The notes beneath the pieces are model-generated. The model worked only from the letters and a program-made list of their open reading frames with translations. It did not search any database and had not been told where the DNA came from. 64,000 nt of DNA from Pseudomonas sp. UFMG81 (GTDB lineage: Bacteria > Pseudomonadota > Gammaproteobacteria > Pseudomonadales > Pseudomonadaceae): NCBI RefSeq assembly GCF_015354575.1, contig NZ_JACAFQ010000001.1, forward strand, positions 244,692 through 308,691, read 5' to 3'. Both the position numbers and the translations under genes were made by a program. Each line of letters begins with the position of its first letter. The first letter of the stretch is position 1. This document shows positions 37,782 through 49,638 of this stretch, in pieces.

Positions 37782-38387
37782 TCAGTTGCTCATGCCCAGG
37801 AGGCTACGAGCGTACTCGCGCATGGGCGCGGCAAGCAAATCCTGCGGGCTGTTGTCGTGGAACGTCAACAAACCGCCACGGCTCTTGATGCGCGCGGTGT
37901 CGATCAGGTAGCGGGTGCTGGTCTCGATCAGCATCATCTGCACCACGCCCGTGTCCCAGCCCAGGCGATCGACGGCCTGCTCGTCATACCATTCGTCGCC
38001 ATTGCCGATACGGTCGTCGGTACGGGCGAAGCGGGTGTACAACACATAGTCGGCGCCCACCGAACGGGCTTCGGCGATGGCATCCTCAAGCCCTAGCGGG
38101 CCCTGGGCACGACGTACCAGCGGGAAGTACTCGACGAAGCTCTTGAAGGCCTCGTCGGCCACGGCGTTCTGCTTCGGCTGCGGCCCTTTGCCTGGCGGCA
38201 TGAAAGCGCCCTGGCCGATGAAGATGAACGAATCGGGCTGCAGGCGCACCGACAGGGTACGGGTGGTGTCACTGTGATCCAGCAGGCCCGCGTCACTCAT
38301 GTGGTAACGGACGCCCTCGCCCATATCGCTGACATTCATGCAGCCGCCCAACGCCATCAGCGCCAGCAGCAAGACCAGGCTACGCAT
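37782..38387 (-). CDS. DUF4823 family lipoprotein
   Basis: A 201-residue lipoprotein. The signal peptide MRSLVLLLALMALGGC ends in a lipobox (LGGC, Cys16); Met at +2 suggests outer-membrane sorting because it is not Asp. The remaining sequence matches a small conserved Pseudomonas family of unknown role. It is the first gene of a pair with the DUF1285 gene. Confidence 0.85.
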   Translation of the reverse strand: MRSLVLLLALMALGGCMNVSDMGEGVRYHMSDAGLLDHSDTTRTLSVRLQPDSFIFIGQGAFMPPGKGPQPKQNAVADEAFKSFVEYFPLVRRAQGPLGLEDAIAEARSVGADYVLYTRFARTDDRIGNGDEWYDEQAVDRLGWDTGVVQMMLIETSTRYLIDTARIKSRGGLLTFHDNSPQDLLAAPMREYARSLLGMSN

Positions 38388-38453
38388 CTTTCCTCCAGAG
38401 GCCGGTGACGAAAAACCGGCGAATAGCCGCCAGATGCAGCTTTTGCGCCAGAG

Positions 38454-39422
38454 TCAGCCGCCGATCACCTTCATCACCATCACATCCCCGGAAAATGCCA
38501 GGTCCTGCTTGTCGGCCAAGGCCTTCACCAGCAACCGCTGCAAGGCTGGAAGGGCTTGGTGGCGCGGCTTGCCGAGCAGGTCGCCGACATAGTGGCGGTT
38601 ACTCGACGACAGACATCCATGCAACCAACCCGTCGAAGACAACCGCAGCCGCGAACAGGCACGGCAGAACGGAACGCTTTCGTTGGCGATCACCCCGAAG
38701 TGGCCCTTGCCGGGAATGCGGTAGCGCAGCGCGGTAGCATCCACCGGGCGCTGTGCCTGCTCGAAGTCATGAGCATCACCGATCAGCGCCAGTAACTGCT
38801 CCAGCCCCACGAACTGCTGCAGGAAGGCGTTGCTGTCGCGGGCCAAGTGGCCCATGCGCATCAGCTCGATGAAACGCAGTTCGTAGCCTCGTTCCAGGCA
38901 ATAGTCCAGCAGCGGCAAGACCTGGTCGAGGTTGTGCCCGCGCATGGGCACCATATTGACCTTGATCGCCATGCCGGCGGCGCTGGCCTGGGCCATGCCG
39001 TCCAGCACACTGGCCAGGTCGCCGCCACGGGCGATACGGCGAAACGCCATCGGGTCGAGGGTGTCGAGCGAGACATTCAGCCGGCGGATACCGGCATCGC
39101 GCAGCAGCGGTAGCTTGCGGGCGAGTAACTGGCCATTGGTGGTGAGGCTGATGTCATCGAGCCCAAGCCCGGACACGGCGCCCAGGAAGGCTTCGAGGCG
39201 CGGGCTGACCAAGGGTTCTCCACCCGTGATGCGCAGACGTTCGATGCCGGCGGCCTCGACCAGATACGCGACGCCACGCGCCAGGGCCTCGGCATCAAGC
39301 TCGTCCTGCGCCGCGACCAAGCGCTTGCCGTCAGGCACGCAATAGGTGCAGGCGTAGTTGCAGGCAGCAGTCAGACTGACGCGCAGGTTGCGAAAGCGCC
39401 TGCCTTGACGATCGACGATCAT
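38454..39422 (-). CDS. moaA: MoaA-type radical SAM enzyme (GTP 3',8-cyclase family)
   Basis: A 322-residue radical SAM protein. The SAM cluster is bound by CNYACTYC (about residues 22-29), the second cluster by CRACSRLRLSSTGWLHGC near 250-270, and the C terminus ends in Gly-Gly, a feature needed for MoaA activity. It should start molybdopterin synthesis from GTP. It stands without other moa genes nearby, and pseudomonads often carry more than one MoaA, so it may be a second copy. The ATG at 39422 begins the conserved region. Confidence 0.85.
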   Translation of the reverse strand: MIVDRQGRRFRNLRVSLTAACNYACTYCVPDGKRLVAAQDELDAEALARGVAYLVEAAGIERLRITGGEPLVSPRLEAFLGAVSGLGLDDISLTTNGQLLARKLPLLRDAGIRRLNVSLDTLDPMAFRRIARGGDLASVLDGMAQASAAGMAIKVNMVPMRGHNLDQVLPLLDYCLERGYELRFIELMRMGHLARDSNAFLQQFVGLEQLLALIGDAHDFEQAQRPVDATALRYRIPGKGHFGVIANESVPFCRACSRLRLSSTGWLHGCLSSSNRHYVGDLLGKPRHQALPALQRLLVKALADKQDLAFSGDVMVMKVIGG

Positions 39423-39551
39423 GGGGTGACTCCGGCATGGATAAATCTGGCCGGCAAAACCTGACTCATAAATCAGGAATTTGCAAGCTTTCATGTCGCA
39501 GCCAGGACAGTGCGGTGCCCGCCGAGGACCGGCGGCACCACACAGAGCGCT

Positions 39552-40187
39552 TCAGTTCGCGGCTTCGGGGTCGCGCTTGCGCTTGTTGCCCATGCGCACG
39601 CCAATATCCATGAGGAACTGGAAGAAACCTTCCTGATCCTCCAGCACGTTGCTCCAGAACGGCGAGTGGTACAGCGCCACCGCGCCATGGACCAACGCCC
39701 AGGCCGCACAGTAGTGGAAGTACGGCGGCACGTCCTCGAGCTTGCCTTCGCTGATGCGCCCCTTGATCAATTGCGTCAAGCGATCGAAGTTCGAGGCGCG
39801 AATGCTGTGCAGCTGCTCGACCATATCAGGCACCTGGTTGCCCTTGACCACCTTCTCTTCCAGGCGGTCGAACAAGCGGTAGCGCTGCGGGTCGCGCATG
39901 CGGAACTCGAAATAGGCGCGCGACAGGGCTTCCTTGTCACGGTCGACGTCCGCCGAATGCAACAGCTCGTTCAGGTCGCGCTCGTAATCGAGCATCAGCC
40001 GCAGGTAGATCTCGGCCTTGGACTTGAAGTGCTTGTAGATCGTGCCTTTGCCGATGCCCACGGCGTCGGCGATCATCTCGACGGTGACACTGTCTTCACC
40101 CTGTTCGAGAAACAGCTTGAGCGCCGTGTCGAGGATTTCCTGCTCGCGGCGGCGAAACTCACGGACCTTACGAGGTTCTTTGTGCAT
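39552..40187 (-). CDS. TetR/AcrR family transcriptional regulator
   Basis: A 211-residue regulator with N-terminal helix-turn-helix (about 12-60; MIADAVGIGKGTIYKHFKSK) and a C-terminal ligand domain. It is divergent from the class V aminotransferase with 73 bp between the starts, so control of that gene and itself is plausible. I see no strong palindrome in that gap. Confidence 0.9.
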   Translation of the reverse strand: MHKEPRKVREFRRREQEILDTALKLFLEQGEDSVTVEMIADAVGIGKGTIYKHFKSKAEIYLRLMLDYERDLNELLHSADVDRDKEALSRAYFEFRMRDPQRYRLFDRLEEKVVKGNQVPDMVEQLHSIRASNFDRLTQLIKGRISEGKLEDVPPYFHYCAAWALVHGAVALYHSPFWSNVLEDQEGFFQFLMDIGVRMGNKRKRDPEAAN

Positions 40188-40260
40188 AGGTAGGACTAGG
40201 ATGACAATCGAAGCGGATTATTATGCCTAACTGGCGGCAAATTGCACGGATCTTCCAACC

Positions 40261-41403
40261 ATGTCTCTGTTTCACGATGAGTTCGAACACGCCCCGGGCC
40301 TGTGCTATCTGAACCACGCTGCCATCGCCCCTTGGCCGCGGCGAACTGCCGAGGCTGTGGCGCGCTTCGCCCAAGACAACGCTCGGCGAGGTGCCAGCGA
40401 TTATCCGGCGTGGCTGGCGACCGAGCGGCGCCTGCGCGAGCGCCTGGCGCGGCTGGTCAACGCACCGAGCACAGGCGATATCGCGCTGGTCGGCAATACG
40501 TCCCAGGCCTTGTCGCTGGTGGCCTTTGGTCTTGAGTGGCGGCACGGCGACCAGGTGATCATCAGCGACGAGGAGTTTCCCTCCAACCGCGTGGTGTGGC
40601 AGGCCCTGGCGGACAAGGGCGTCGAAGTGATCGAAGTGCAACTGGCAGTAGACGATCCAGAAGCCGCGTTGCTGGCTGCCTGCGGCCACCGCGCCCGCCT
40701 GCTTGCGGTCAGCGCCGTGCAGTTCGCCAGCGGCCTGCGCCTGGACCTCACTCGCCTGGGCCAGGGTTGTCGCGCGAGGAACGTGCTGTTTTGCGTCGAT
40801 GCGATCCAGCAGGTAGGGGCCCTGCCCTTCGACGTGCAGGCCTATACCTGCGATTTCGCCATGGCCGACGGCCACAAATGGATGCTCGGCCCCGAGGGCC
40901 TAGGGTTTTTCTATTGCCGCAGCGAACTGCGTCGACAGTTGAAGTTGCATAACTACGGCTGGCACATGCTCGAGCACCTGGGCGACTTCGAACGTCGCCA
41001 GTGGCAACCCGCCCCCAGCGCCCGGCGCTTCGAACCTGGCAGCCCGAACATGCTCGGCGCCTGTGCGCTGGAGGCCAGTCTGTCACTGCTGGAAGATGTC
41101 GGCATGCCGAGGGTGGCCAAGCTGCTCGAGCAGCGCATCGCACAATTGCACATGGGCCTCGAGGCGATTCCCGGGGTGCAGCTGCACAGCCCAACGGATC
41201 CGGAGCGCCGCGCCGGCATCGTCAATTTCAGTGTGGATGGCAGAGCCAACGCCGACATTTATCGAGCCTTGACCGCCAATCAGGTTATCTGCGCCCAACG
41301 CGGCCCTGGAGTGCGTTTTTCCCCACATTTCTATACCGATGAACGCCTGATCGACGATGCGCTGCGACAGGTCCGGCACATCGCCATGCATGGATCGCCC
41401 TAG
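40261..41403 (+). CDS. Class V aminotransferase-fold PLP protein
   Basis: A 380-residue PLP enzyme of the cysteine desulfurase/isopenicillin epimerase-like group. The cofactor Lys is in ADGHKWMLGPEG (about 206), and FCVDAIQQVGALPFDV supplies the cofactor-binding Asp. The active-site Cys loop of a true desulfurase is not evident, so desulfurase activity is unlikely. The substrate is unknown. It is divergent from the TetR gene; rgsA lies just downstream. Confidence 0.88.
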   Translation: MSLFHDEFEHAPGLCYLNHAAIAPWPRRTAEAVARFAQDNARRGASDYPAWLATERRLRERLARLVNAPSTGDIALVGNTSQALSLVAFGLEWRHGDQVIISDEEFPSNRVVWQALADKGVEVIEVQLAVDDPEAALLAACGHRARLLAVSAVQFASGLRLDLTRLGQGCRARNVLFCVDAIQQVGALPFDVQAYTCDFAMADGHKWMLGPEGLGFFYCRSELRRQLKLHNYGWHMLEHLGDFERRQWQPAPSARRFEPGSPNMLGACALEASLSLLEDVGMPRVAKLLEQRIAQLHMGLEAIPGVQLHSPTDPERRAGIVNFSVDGRANADIYRALTANQVICAQRGPGVRFSPHFYTDERLIDDALRQVRHIAMHGSP

Positions 41404-41486
41404 GGGCCGCGCACGTATTCCAAATCTGTTTAAAAAACGACCAGCGAACGCTGGCGGGGCGCGAAACCTGACCAATACTTGAAGTG
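41404..41486 (+). promoter_or_regulatory. Upstream region of the rgsA candidate
   Basis: The stretch holds a 6-bp palindrome CCAGCG-AA-CGCTGG (41441-41454), possibly the end of the aminotransferase transcript, and CCAATACTTG (41472-41481), which resembles an RpoS-type -10. A GacA-type box is not clear. Confidence 0.35.
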
Positions 41487-41606
41487 TTGGCGCGGCGCAT
41501 CCCCCCCAAGTGGCGCGCCGATAAAGGTGCCCAGGGACCGCGTACCTTTGTTTTACTCCTAATGGTCTTAACCCGGATTCCCCCCCCAGAACCCGGGTTT
41601 TTTTTG
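41487..41606 (+). ncRNA. rgsA: Probable RgsA small RNA
   Basis: A roughly 120-nt unit ending in a perfect intrinsic terminator. Hairpin 1 is GGCGCG/CGCGCC around a C-rich loop (41489-41519), hairpin 2 is AAAGGT/ACCTTT with a GGGACC loop (41523-41549), and the terminator is AACCCGG/CCGGGTT followed by eight T (41570-41606). It has no reading frame with a start and ribosome site. In P. aeruginosa the RpoS- and Gac-dependent RNA RgsA lies next to the tatD-holB end of the fab cluster, the same position as here. The identity is from position and structure, not from an alignment. Confidence 0.65.
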
Positions 41607-41639
41607 CCTGGGTTCCGGCAAGTGATCGGTGCGACTCCT

Positions 41640-41668
41640 GATCGCCGGCAAGCCGGCTCCCACAGGGC
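41640..41668. repeat. Single REP-like element
   Basis: GATCGCCGGCAAGCCGGCTC followed by CCACAGGG, of the GGCTTGCCGGCGA subtype also present at 25987 and 52234, just past the tatD stop. Confidence 0.85.
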
Positions 41669-41679
41669 CGCTGGCAGGA

Positions 41680-42462
41680 TCAGGCGACGCGTGCCAAGGG
41701 GAATAGCCGCTTGAAGTTGGCGGTGGTCTGCTCGGCCAGCTGCGCATAGCTCACCCCACGCAGCGAGGCAACGTATTCGGCCACTTCGCGCACGTACTGC
41801 GGCAGGTTGGGCTTGCCTCGATAAGGGATGGGCGCCAGGTACGGCGAGTCGGTTTCCACCAGCAGGCGGTCGACAGGCACCTGCCGGGCCACTTCGCGCA
41901 ACGCGTCGGCATTGCGGAACGTGACAATACCCGACAACGAGATGTAGTAACCCAGGTCGAGCGCCGCCTTGGCCATCTCCCAGTCCTCGGTGAAGCAATG
42001 CAGCACACCGGCCTGTGGCAAGCTGGCCTCGCGCAGCAACGCCAGGGTGTCGGCTCGCGCCGCGCGGGTATGCACGATGACCGGCTTGCCGGTCTGGCGC
42101 GAGGCCTCCAGATGCAGGCGGAACGAAGCCTGCTGCAACTCGGCGGCCTCTGGCTCGTAGTGATAGTCCAGGCCAGTCTCGCCGATGGCCACCACGTGCG
42201 GGTGGGTCAGTTCGCGCAGCAGCCATTCCAGCGCCGGGGTTTCACCCGGGGCAAGGTCCAGCGGATGCACCCCCACCGAACAGTCCACATCGGCGTACTG
42301 TTCGCTGAGCGCCTTGACCGCACCGGCGTTTTCGGCGCTCACGCCGATGCACAGGAAGTGCCCTACCCCGCGCTCGCGCGCCGCCTGGAGGGCGGCATCG
42401 AGGGAGCCTTGGTGGGCACTCAGGTCAAGACGATCGAGGTGGCAATGGGAATCTACGAGCAT
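41680..42462 (-). CDS. TatD family metal-dependent deoxyribonuclease
   Basis: A 260-residue TIM-barrel hydrolase. The metal ligands HxH (DSHCHLD, residues 4-10), Glu (GETGLDYH), His (VIVHTRAA) and Asp (VETDSPYLAP) are all present. TatD proteins act as 3'-5' exonucleases/DNases; the YcfH-type branch is the one typically found after holB. The ATG at 42462 starts the conserved segment. It is 32 bp after holB, which leaves no room for pilZ. Confidence 0.92.
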   Translation of the reverse strand: MLVDSHCHLDRLDLSAHQGSLDAALQAARERGVGHFLCIGVSAENAGAVKALSEQYADVDCSVGVHPLDLAPGETPALEWLLRELTHPHVVAIGETGLDYHYEPEAAELQQASFRLHLEASRQTGKPVIVHTRAARADTLALLREASLPQAGVLHCFTEDWEMAKAALDLGYYISLSGIVTFRNADALREVARQVPVDRLLVETDSPYLAPIPYRGKPNLPQYVREVAEYVASLRGVSYAQLAEQTTANFKRLFPLARVA

Positions 42463-42494
42463 GGGAATACGACACACATCAATGAACGGTGGGA

Positions 42495-45269
<2,775 letters not shown>

Positions 45270-45273
45270 GAAT

Positions 45274-46089
45274 TCAGGTATCCAGTAACGTACGGGCAAC
45301 GGCCTGCAGTTTACGGGTGAGTGGCCCCGCCGGCCAGTTCAGCGAGGTGAATTCAAGCACGGGCCAGACACCATAGACGCTGTTGCAGACGAAGACTTCA
45401 TCGGCCTGCTCAAGCTCCGAAAGCGCCAGGTCACGTACCTGTGCGGGTATGCCCAGGGCAACCGCCTGCTCCAGCAGCGCCGCACGCATCACACCGGCCA
45501 CGCCGCATCGGCTCAGGTCGGCGGTCAGCAACGTACCCTCGCGCACCAGGAACAGGTTGCTGTATACCCCTTCGATCACCCGCCCTTGGCTGTCACGCAT
45601 CAGGCCTTCGGCAAACGCGGCGTCCTGCCATTCGGCACGGGCCAACACCTGCTCGAGGCGATTGAGGTGTTTGAGGCCTGCCAGCAACGGTTGTTCCGCA
45701 AGGCGTGTGCGGCAAGGGAACACGCGGATGCCATGCTCGGCATTCTGCGCAGGATAAGTGGGCAACGGGCCGCCTTGGAGGATGCGCCGTGCCGGTGCAC
45801 CGACTGCCGGGGCATAGCCCCGCAGGCTATCGCCGCGGGTAAGCATGAGCTTGGCGACGCCCTCGCCCAGCTGGCTGGCGAACTGCAACAGTTCATTGCG
45901 AACGAGCGTCAGGTCGACTTCGATCGCCAGGCGCTGGCAACCCAGCGCCAGGCGGTCGAGGTGTCGCGTGAGCAGGCTGGGCCTGCCACCTCGCACGGCA
46001 ATGGTCTCGAACAGCCCATCACCGTAGGCCAGGCCGCGGTTCTGCAGGTTGACCGCAGTCGCTTCCTGGCCGTCGATCCAGCTGTGCAT
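45274..46089 (-). CDS. pabC: Aminodeoxychorismate lyase
   Basis: A 271-residue fold-type IV PLP enzyme that releases p-aminobenzoate and pyruvate for folate synthesis. The PLP Lys is in GLKHLNRLEQV (about 140) and the conserved Glu is in EVFVCNSVYGVWPV. The ATG overlaps the fabF stop as TGATG. Confidence 0.94.
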   Translation of the reverse strand: MHSWIDGQEATAVNLQNRGLAYGDGLFETIAVRGGRPSLLTRHLDRLALGCQRLAIEVDLTLVRNELLQFASQLGEGVAKLMLTRGDSLRGYAPAVGAPARRILQGGPLPTYPAQNAEHGIRVFPCRTRLAEQPLLAGLKHLNRLEQVLARAEWQDAAFAEGLMRDSQGRVIEGVYSNLFLVREGTLLTADLSRCGVAGVMRAALLEQAVALGIPAQVRDLALSELEQADEVFVCNSVYGVWPVLEFTSLNWPAGPLTRKLQAVARTLLDT

Positions 46090-47333
46090 CAGTCGGCGAA
46101 CCGGCGGAATACCAGCGAGCCGTTGGTGCCACCGAAGCCGAACGAGTTGGACAACACCACATCGATCGGCATGCTGCGTGCCTGGTGCGGCACGAAGTCA
46201 AGGTCACAACCTTCGTCCGGCTCGTCCAGGTTGATGGTTGGCGGCGCCATCTGACTGTTGATCGCCAGCACGCTGAAGATTGCCTCCACCGCCCCGGCAG
46301 CCCCCAACAGGTGGCCAGTCATCGATTTGGTCGAGCTGACTGCCAGCTTGTAGGCGTGCTCGCCGAACACCCGCTTGATCGCCGCCACTTCGGCCACATC
46401 GCCGGCTGGCGTCGAGGTGCCATGGGCATTGATGTAACTGACCTCTTCCGGCTGGATACCAGCATCGCGCAAGGCGTTGGCCATGCAGCGGGCAGCGCCT
46501 TCGCCGGTGTCGGGGGGCGAAGTCATGTGGTAGGCATCACCGCTCATGCCGAAACCAACGAGCTCGGCGTAGATGGTCGCGCCGCGCGCCTTGGCGTGCT
46601 CGAGCTCTTCGAGCACCAGGGCACCGGCACCGTCCGACAGCACGAAACCGTCACGGCCCTTGTCCCACGGACGGCTGGCACGGGCCGGCTCGTCGTTGCG
46701 GGTCGACAGCGCGCGGGAGGCACCGAAACCGCCCATGCCCAGGCCACAGGCCGCCATCTCGGCGCCGCCAGCGATCATCACGTCGGCTTCGCCGTAGGCG
46801 ATGTTGCGCGCGGCCATGCCGATGCAATGGGTGCCGGTAGTGCAGGCGGTGGCGATGGCGTAGTTCGGCCCCTGCAACCCCAGGTGGATCGACAGGAAAC
46901 CGGAGATCATGTTGATGATCGAGCCAGGCACGAAGAACGGCGAGATCCGGCGCGGGCCTTGCTCGTGCAAGGTACGGCTGGTCTCTTCGATGTTGGTGAG
47001 GCCGCCGATGCCAGAGCCCATGGCCACGCCGATGCGCTCACGGTTGGCGTCGGTGACCTCCAGGCCGGCGTTGCGCACTGCCTGGAAACCGGCCGCCAGG
47101 CCGTATTGAATGAACAGGTCAAGCTTGCGCGCTTCCTTGGCCGACAGGTACTGCTCGACTTCGAAGCCCTTCACCGAGCCGCCAAAACGGGTGGAGTAGG
47201 CAGACAGATCCGTATGCTCGATCGGACCAATGCCACTGCGGCCAGCCAGAATGCCCTGCCAGGTGCTTGGTACATCGGTACCCAGTGGCGACAGCATACC
47301 CATACCGGTGACCACGACGCGTCTACGCGACAC
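46089..47333 (-). CDS. fabF: 3-oxoacyl-ACP synthase II
   Basis: A 414-residue condensing enzyme that elongates acyl-ACP. The nucleophile Cys164 (ATACTTGTH) and the two active His residues ([11 protein letters not shown] and [10 protein letters not shown]) are intact. It starts with GTG at 47333 after an AGGAGAG site; no ATG fits the N terminus [11 protein letters not shown]. It follows acpP after a terminator-like hairpin. Confidence 0.97.
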   Translation of the reverse strand: MSRRRVVVTGMGMLSPLGTDVPSTWQGILAGRSGIGPIEHTDLSAYSTRFGGSVKGFEVEQYLSAKEARKLDLFIQYGLAAGFQAVRNAGLEVTDANRERIGVAMGSGIGGLTNIEETSRTLHEQGPRRISPFFVPGSIINMISGFLSIHLGLQGPNYAIATACTTGTHCIGMAARNIAYGEADVMIAGGAEMAACGLGMGGFGASRALSTRNDEPARASRPWDKGRDGFVLSDGAGALVLEELEHAKARGATIYAELVGFGMSGDAYHMTSPPDTGEGAARCMANALRDAGIQPEEVSYINAHGTSTPAGDVAEVAAIKRVFGEHAYKLAVSSTKSMTGHLLGAAGAVEAIFSVLAINSQMAPPTINLDEPDEGCDLDFVPHQARSMPIDVVLSNSFGFGGTNGSLVFRRFAD

Positions 47334-47436
47334 AGTACTCTCCTTTTTCAATAACAGAGTTTCTTGCCATTGCATTCAAAGCAATGGAATGAAATGGCAA
47401 CAAGCTCTAACAGCTCACGGATCGGCGTCTTGCAAA

Positions 47437-47473
47437 GAAAAAACCGCACGCCAGCGAAGGCAGTGCGGTTTTC
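47437..47473 (-). terminator. Terminator/attenuator between acpP and fabF
   Basis: The minus strand reads AAAACCGCAC, loop, GTGCGGTTTTTTC: a 10-bp stem followed by six T, about 30 bases after the acpP stop. Partial read-through would let acpP be made in excess of fabF. Confidence 0.8.
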
Positions 47474-47501
47474 CCCGACAAGAAGCGTCGACTACAGCGT
47501 C

Positions 47502-47738
47502 TTAAGCCTTGTGGCTGTTGACGTAGTCGATAGCAGCTTGAACGGTAGTGATCTTCTCGGCTTCTTCGTCAGGGATTTCGGTCTCGAATTCCTCTTCCAG
47601 AGCCATCACCAGCTCAACGGTGTCAAGCGAGTCGGCGCCCAGATCATCGACGAAGGACGATTCGTTCTTGACTTCCTCTTCCTTGACGCCCAGTTGCTCG
47701 GCGACGATTTTCTTGACGCGTTCTTCGATGGTGCTCAT
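47502..47738 (-). CDS. acpP: Acyl carrier protein
   Basis: A 78-residue acidic carrier. Ser37 in [11 protein letters not shown] receives the phosphopantetheine. It starts after a GGAG site and is the most acidic, abundant member of the pathway. A 204-bp upstream region and a terminator downstream suggest its own strong transcript. Confidence 0.98.
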   Translation of the reverse strand: MSTIEERVKKIVAEQLGVKEEEVKNESSFVDDLGADSLDTVELVMALEEEFETEIPDEEAEKITTVQAAIDYVNSHKA

Positions 47739-47942
47739 ACCTAGTTTTCACTCCTAATGGACATATGTCAGGCAGCTGGCCGGTGACCAAGTTTATAGAA
47801 AGACGCCTGCTTTTCAAGCGTATCGCGTCCTTCACCCGATCACTCAACCCTCTGCCTGGAATCTGATTGCAGCTTTATAACGGATTTTAGGCTCGCAGTA
47901 TGACTCTTTTTTGAAGCGATCCGTCACATTGCATTGCGGTTT
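47739..47942 (-). promoter_or_regulatory. acpP upstream region
   Basis: This 204-bp spacer between fabG and acpP (both minus) holds TATAAA-type -10 candidates at two places (CGTTATAAAGC and TTTCTATAAAC on minus), neither with a perfect -35. The length fits a separate acpP promoter and leader. No gene is visible. Confidence 0.5.
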
Positions 47943-48683
47943 TTACATGTACATCCCGCCATTCACCGGCACAGTGGCACCGGTAACGTAGGCTGCGCCG
48001 TCGGAAGCCAGGAACGAAACCACCTTGGCGATCTCGTCGGCCTGGCCCAGGCGGCCCAGCGGAATTTCCTTCTGCAGGGCTTCGCGCTGCGCTTCAGGCA
48101 GCTCGCGGGTCATGTCTGTGTCGATGAAGCCTGGCGTAACCGAGTTGACGGTAATGCCACGCGAACCCACTTCACGCGCCAGGGCGCGACTGAAGCCCTC
48201 GAGGCCAGCCTTGGCGGCCGCGTAGTTGGCCTGGCCGGCGTTGCCCATGGCACCCACCACCGAACCGATGCTGATGATACGACCCCAGCGTGCCTTGGTC
48301 ATGCCGCGCAGCACGCCCTTGGACAGACGGTAGAGGCTGTTGAGGTTGGTATCGATCACGTCGAACCACTCGTCGTCCTTCATGCGCAGCATGAGGTTGT
48401 CACGGGTGATGCCAGCGTTGTTGACCAGGATGGCCGGCGCACCGAACTGCTCGCCGATGGCGCTCAGTACCGCCTCGACGGATTCGGCACTGGTCACGTT
48501 CAGCTCCATGCCGGTGCCGTTGATGCCGTGCTCTTTCAAGGTGGCGGCAATGCGCTCGGCGCCGGAGGCCGAGGTGGCGGTACCGATCACGGTCGCGCCC
48601 TGGCGGCCGAGTTCGAGGGCGATGGCCTGGCCGATGCCACGGCTGGCGCCGGTAACCAGTGCAACTTTACCTTGCAGGCTCAT
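47943..48683 (-). CDS. fabG: 3-oxoacyl-ACP reductase
   Basis: A 246-residue SDR that reduces 3-oxoacyl-ACP with NADPH. The motif TGASRGIG is at residues 11-18, NNAG at 88-91, and the catalytic Ser141, Tyr154 and Lys158 are present. The start at 48683 gives MSLQGKVALV. It follows fabD by 16 bp, the conserved order. Confidence 0.97.
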   Translation of the reverse strand: MSLQGKVALVTGASRGIGQAIALELGRQGATVIGTATSASGAERIAATLKEHGINGTGMELNVTSAESVEAVLSAIGEQFGAPAILVNNAGITRDNLMLRMKDDEWFDVIDTNLNSLYRLSKGVLRGMTKARWGRIISIGSVVGAMGNAGQANYAAAKAGLEGFSRALAREVGSRGITVNSVTPGFIDTDMTRELPEAQREALQKEIPLGRLGQADEIAKVVSFLASDGAAYVTGATVPVNGGMYM

Positions 48684-48699
48684 GCAAGCGTCTCCAGAT

Positions 48700-49638
48700 T
48701 CAGGCCAGCGCCGCACGGGTGGCGGCGACGGCGTCAGGGGTATTGAGGTTGTAGGTGGTCACACCGTCGGCGCAACGCTTGTTCAGACCAGCCAGGACCT
48801 TGCCTGGACCACACTCGACCAGGTTCACCGCGCCACGCGCGGCCAGGGCCTGCACGCATTCAACCCAGCGCACAGGCTGGTAGAGCTGTGCCAGCAGGTC
48901 TTGCTTGAGTGCATCGAGGTCGGCAGCGATAGCGGCAGTGACGTTCTGCACCACCGGAATCTGCGGTGCTTTCCACTCGATGGCGTTGACGAACTCGGCG
49001 AAACGCTCGGCGGCTGGCTTCATCAGTGCGCAATGCGACGGCACACTGACCGCCAGCGGCAAGGCGCGCTTGGCACCGGCCTCTTTGCACAGTTCCATGG
49101 CGCGATCCACGGCGGCCTTGTTGCCGGCGATCACCACCTGGCCCGGCGAGTTGAAGTTCACCGCACTGACCACTTCATCTTCGGCGGCCTTGGCGCAGAG
49201 CTCAACCACGACGGCGTCGTCCAGGCCAAGAATGGCGGCCATGGCGCCATGACCGGCCGGCACGGCTTCCTGCATCAGCTGGCCACGGCGCTCGACCAGG
49301 CGAACGGCGTCCTTCAGCGACAGGCTGCCAGCAGCGACCAGGGCGCTGTATTCACCCAGGCTGTGGCCTGCGACGAAGGCCGGCTGCGCGCCACCCTCAT
49401 CCAGCCACAGGCGCCACAGGGCGATGGAGGCGGTGAGGATGGCCGGCTGAGTCTTGTCGGTTTGGTTGAGTTGTTCTTCCGGACCTTCCTGGACCAGCTT
49501 CCACAGGTCGTAGCCCAGAGCCTCGGAAGCTTCCTTGAAGGTTTCGACGATTACCGGCTTTTCAGCGCCGAGCTCGGCGAGCATGCCCAGCGACTGGGAA
49601 CCTTGACCGGGAAAGACGAATGCGAGGGATGCAGACAT
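48700..49638 (-). CDS. fabD: Malonyl-CoA-ACP transacylase
   Basis: A 312-residue acyltransferase that loads malonate on ACP. The nucleophile Ser93 is in GHSLGEYSAL, with PGQGSQ at 10-15 and the substrate Arg and His further on (VPSHCALM). The start at 49638 is preceded by AAGGGCTTG. It follows plsX by 156 bp that contain no gene. Confidence 0.97.
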   Translation of the reverse strand: MSASLAFVFPGQGSQSLGMLAELGAEKPVIVETFKEASEALGYDLWKLVQEGPEEQLNQTDKTQPAILTASIALWRLWLDEGGAQPAFVAGHSLGEYSALVAAGSLSLKDAVRLVERRGQLMQEAVPAGHGAMAAILGLDDAVVVELCAKAAEDEVVSAVNFNSPGQVVIAGNKAAVDRAMELCKEAGAKRALPLAVSVPSHCALMKPAAERFAEFVNAIEWKAPQIPVVQNVTAAIAADLDALKQDLLAQLYQPVRWVECVQALAARGAVNLVECGPGKVLAGLNKRCADGVTTYNLNTPDAVAATRAALA

